Source: DATBDN01 sp036269895 (GTDB taxonomy: Bacteria; Actinomycetota; Thermoleophilia; Solirubrobacterales; Thermoleophilaceae). From it: DNA of 6,427 nt. Numbering within the stretch: the first letter of the stretch is position 1; each line of letters opens with the position of its first letter. Below the pieces are notes generated by a model, which saw only the letters and a list, made by a program, of their open reading frames with translations, made no database searches and was not told where the DNA came from. The stretch spans positions 1-6,427 of the forward strand of contig DATBDN010000217.1 in NCBI GenBank assembly GCA_036269895.1. The letters run 5' to 3'. The position numbers and the translations under genes were made by a program. This document shows, piece by piece, positions 6,071 to 6,427 of the stretch.

Positions 6071-6427
6071 TGTCACCGGTTCCGGCCCGCATCGAGCTCG
6101 ACCCCTACGACTTCGCCGCCGCCCGCGGGCTGGCGGCGGAGCTCGGGGTGTCGCACGTGCTGGCCCAGATCCTCGTGCGCCGCGGGCTCGGCGAGGCCGC
6201 CGACGCGCGCGCGTTCCTCGCCGCGGCCGACGCCCATCCACTCGACGCGTTCGGCGGCCTGCGCGGCGCCGCGGGGCGGATCCTGGGCCACATCGGCCGG
6301 CGCTCGCGGATCACCGTCCACGGTGACTACGACGTGGACGGCGTCTGCTCGACCGCTGTGCTCGTGCGCGTGCTGCGCACGCTCGGCGCCGACGTCGACT
6401 GGTACCTGCCGAGCCGCATCGACGACG
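6070..6427 (+). CDS. recJ: Single-stranded-DNA-specific exonuclease RecJ, N-terminal part (partial)
   Basis: This frame is open to the window edge and gives the first 119 residues of RecJ, the 5'-3' exonuclease that degrades single strands during recombination, base-excision and mismatch repair. The diagnostic evidence is DHH-family motif I, HGDYDVDG (84-91), followed by VCSTAVLVRVLRTLGADVDWYLPSRIDD (92-119), a typical RecJ continuation. The upstream portion, with YDFAAARGLAAELG (13-26) and LAQILVRRGLGEAADARAFL (31-50), matches the usual N-terminal helical region, so the GTG at 6070 gives a normal N-terminus. The Asp residues of motif I (86, 88, 90) that bind the catalytic metal are intact. 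The remaining DHH motifs and the DHHA1 and OB domains lie outside the window. The gene begins 36 bases after the EEP stop, immediately behind a hairpin. Confidence 0.95.
   Translation, partial: MSPVPARIELDPYDFAAARGLAAELGVSHVLAQILVRRGLGEAADARAFLAAADAHPLDAFGGLRGAAGRILGHIGRRSRITVHGDYDVDGVCSTAVLVRVLRTLGADVDWYLPSRIDD

Noticed and set aside
6034..6090. Near-repeat of GGTTCCG...GGCCCGC on either side of the recJ start
   Set aside because: The copies are short, imperfect and GC-rich, so chance similarity is likely; not enough to call a repeat or attachment site.

Overview
The window is a compact, high-GC stretch with every gene on the + strand and almost no non-coding DNA. GC-rich codon third positions, a long SecDF, -10-like boxes placed for leaderless mRNAs, and the ruvA-ruvB / secDF / recJ order suggest a high-GC actinobacterium. 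Thermoleophilia (Solirubrobacterales) is my best guess, but this is inference from style and gene order, not a database match.

Layout: (1) 1-63, the last 20 codons of ruvA. (2) 60-1121, ruvB, starting at a TTG that overlaps the ruvA stop. (3) 1149-1592, a small protein combining an N-terminal four-cysteine zinc ribbon with a PAS-like domain; I do not recognise a named family. (4) 1592-4702, a single-chain SecDF of 1036 residues with an enlarged extracytoplasmic loop and a basic, Pro/Arg-rich C-terminal tail. (5) 4702-4992, a 96-residue three-helix membrane protein, distantly like GlsB/YeaQ/YmgE proteins. (6) 5020-6033, a signal-peptide-bearing endonuclease/exonuclease/phosphatase (EEP) fold enzyme. 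(7) 6070 to the right edge, the 5' part of recJ, cut by the window end.

Genes 3-5 are joined by one-base TGATG stop/start overlaps and probably form one translationally coupled unit. ruvA-ruvB is a second coupled pair that may read into it. The EEP gene and recJ each have a TANNNT box 7-8 bases before the start codon, so they may be separately transcribed, with little or no leader. A perfect 10-bp hairpin lies between these two genes and ends on the first base of the recJ start codon.

Functionally the window holds Holliday junction branch migration (RuvAB), single-strand DNA exonuclease (RecJ), and proton-driven late-stage protein export (SecDF). Two less understood proteins flank SecDF, and one exported hydrolase follows. 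Most of this is conserved housekeeping. I found no CRISPR array, mobile element, tRNA, rRNA or obvious defence or biosynthetic system. The points most worth a second look are the zinc ribbon-PAS protein in the position where yajC often sits, the small membrane protein coupled to the SecF end, and the hairpin over the recJ start.
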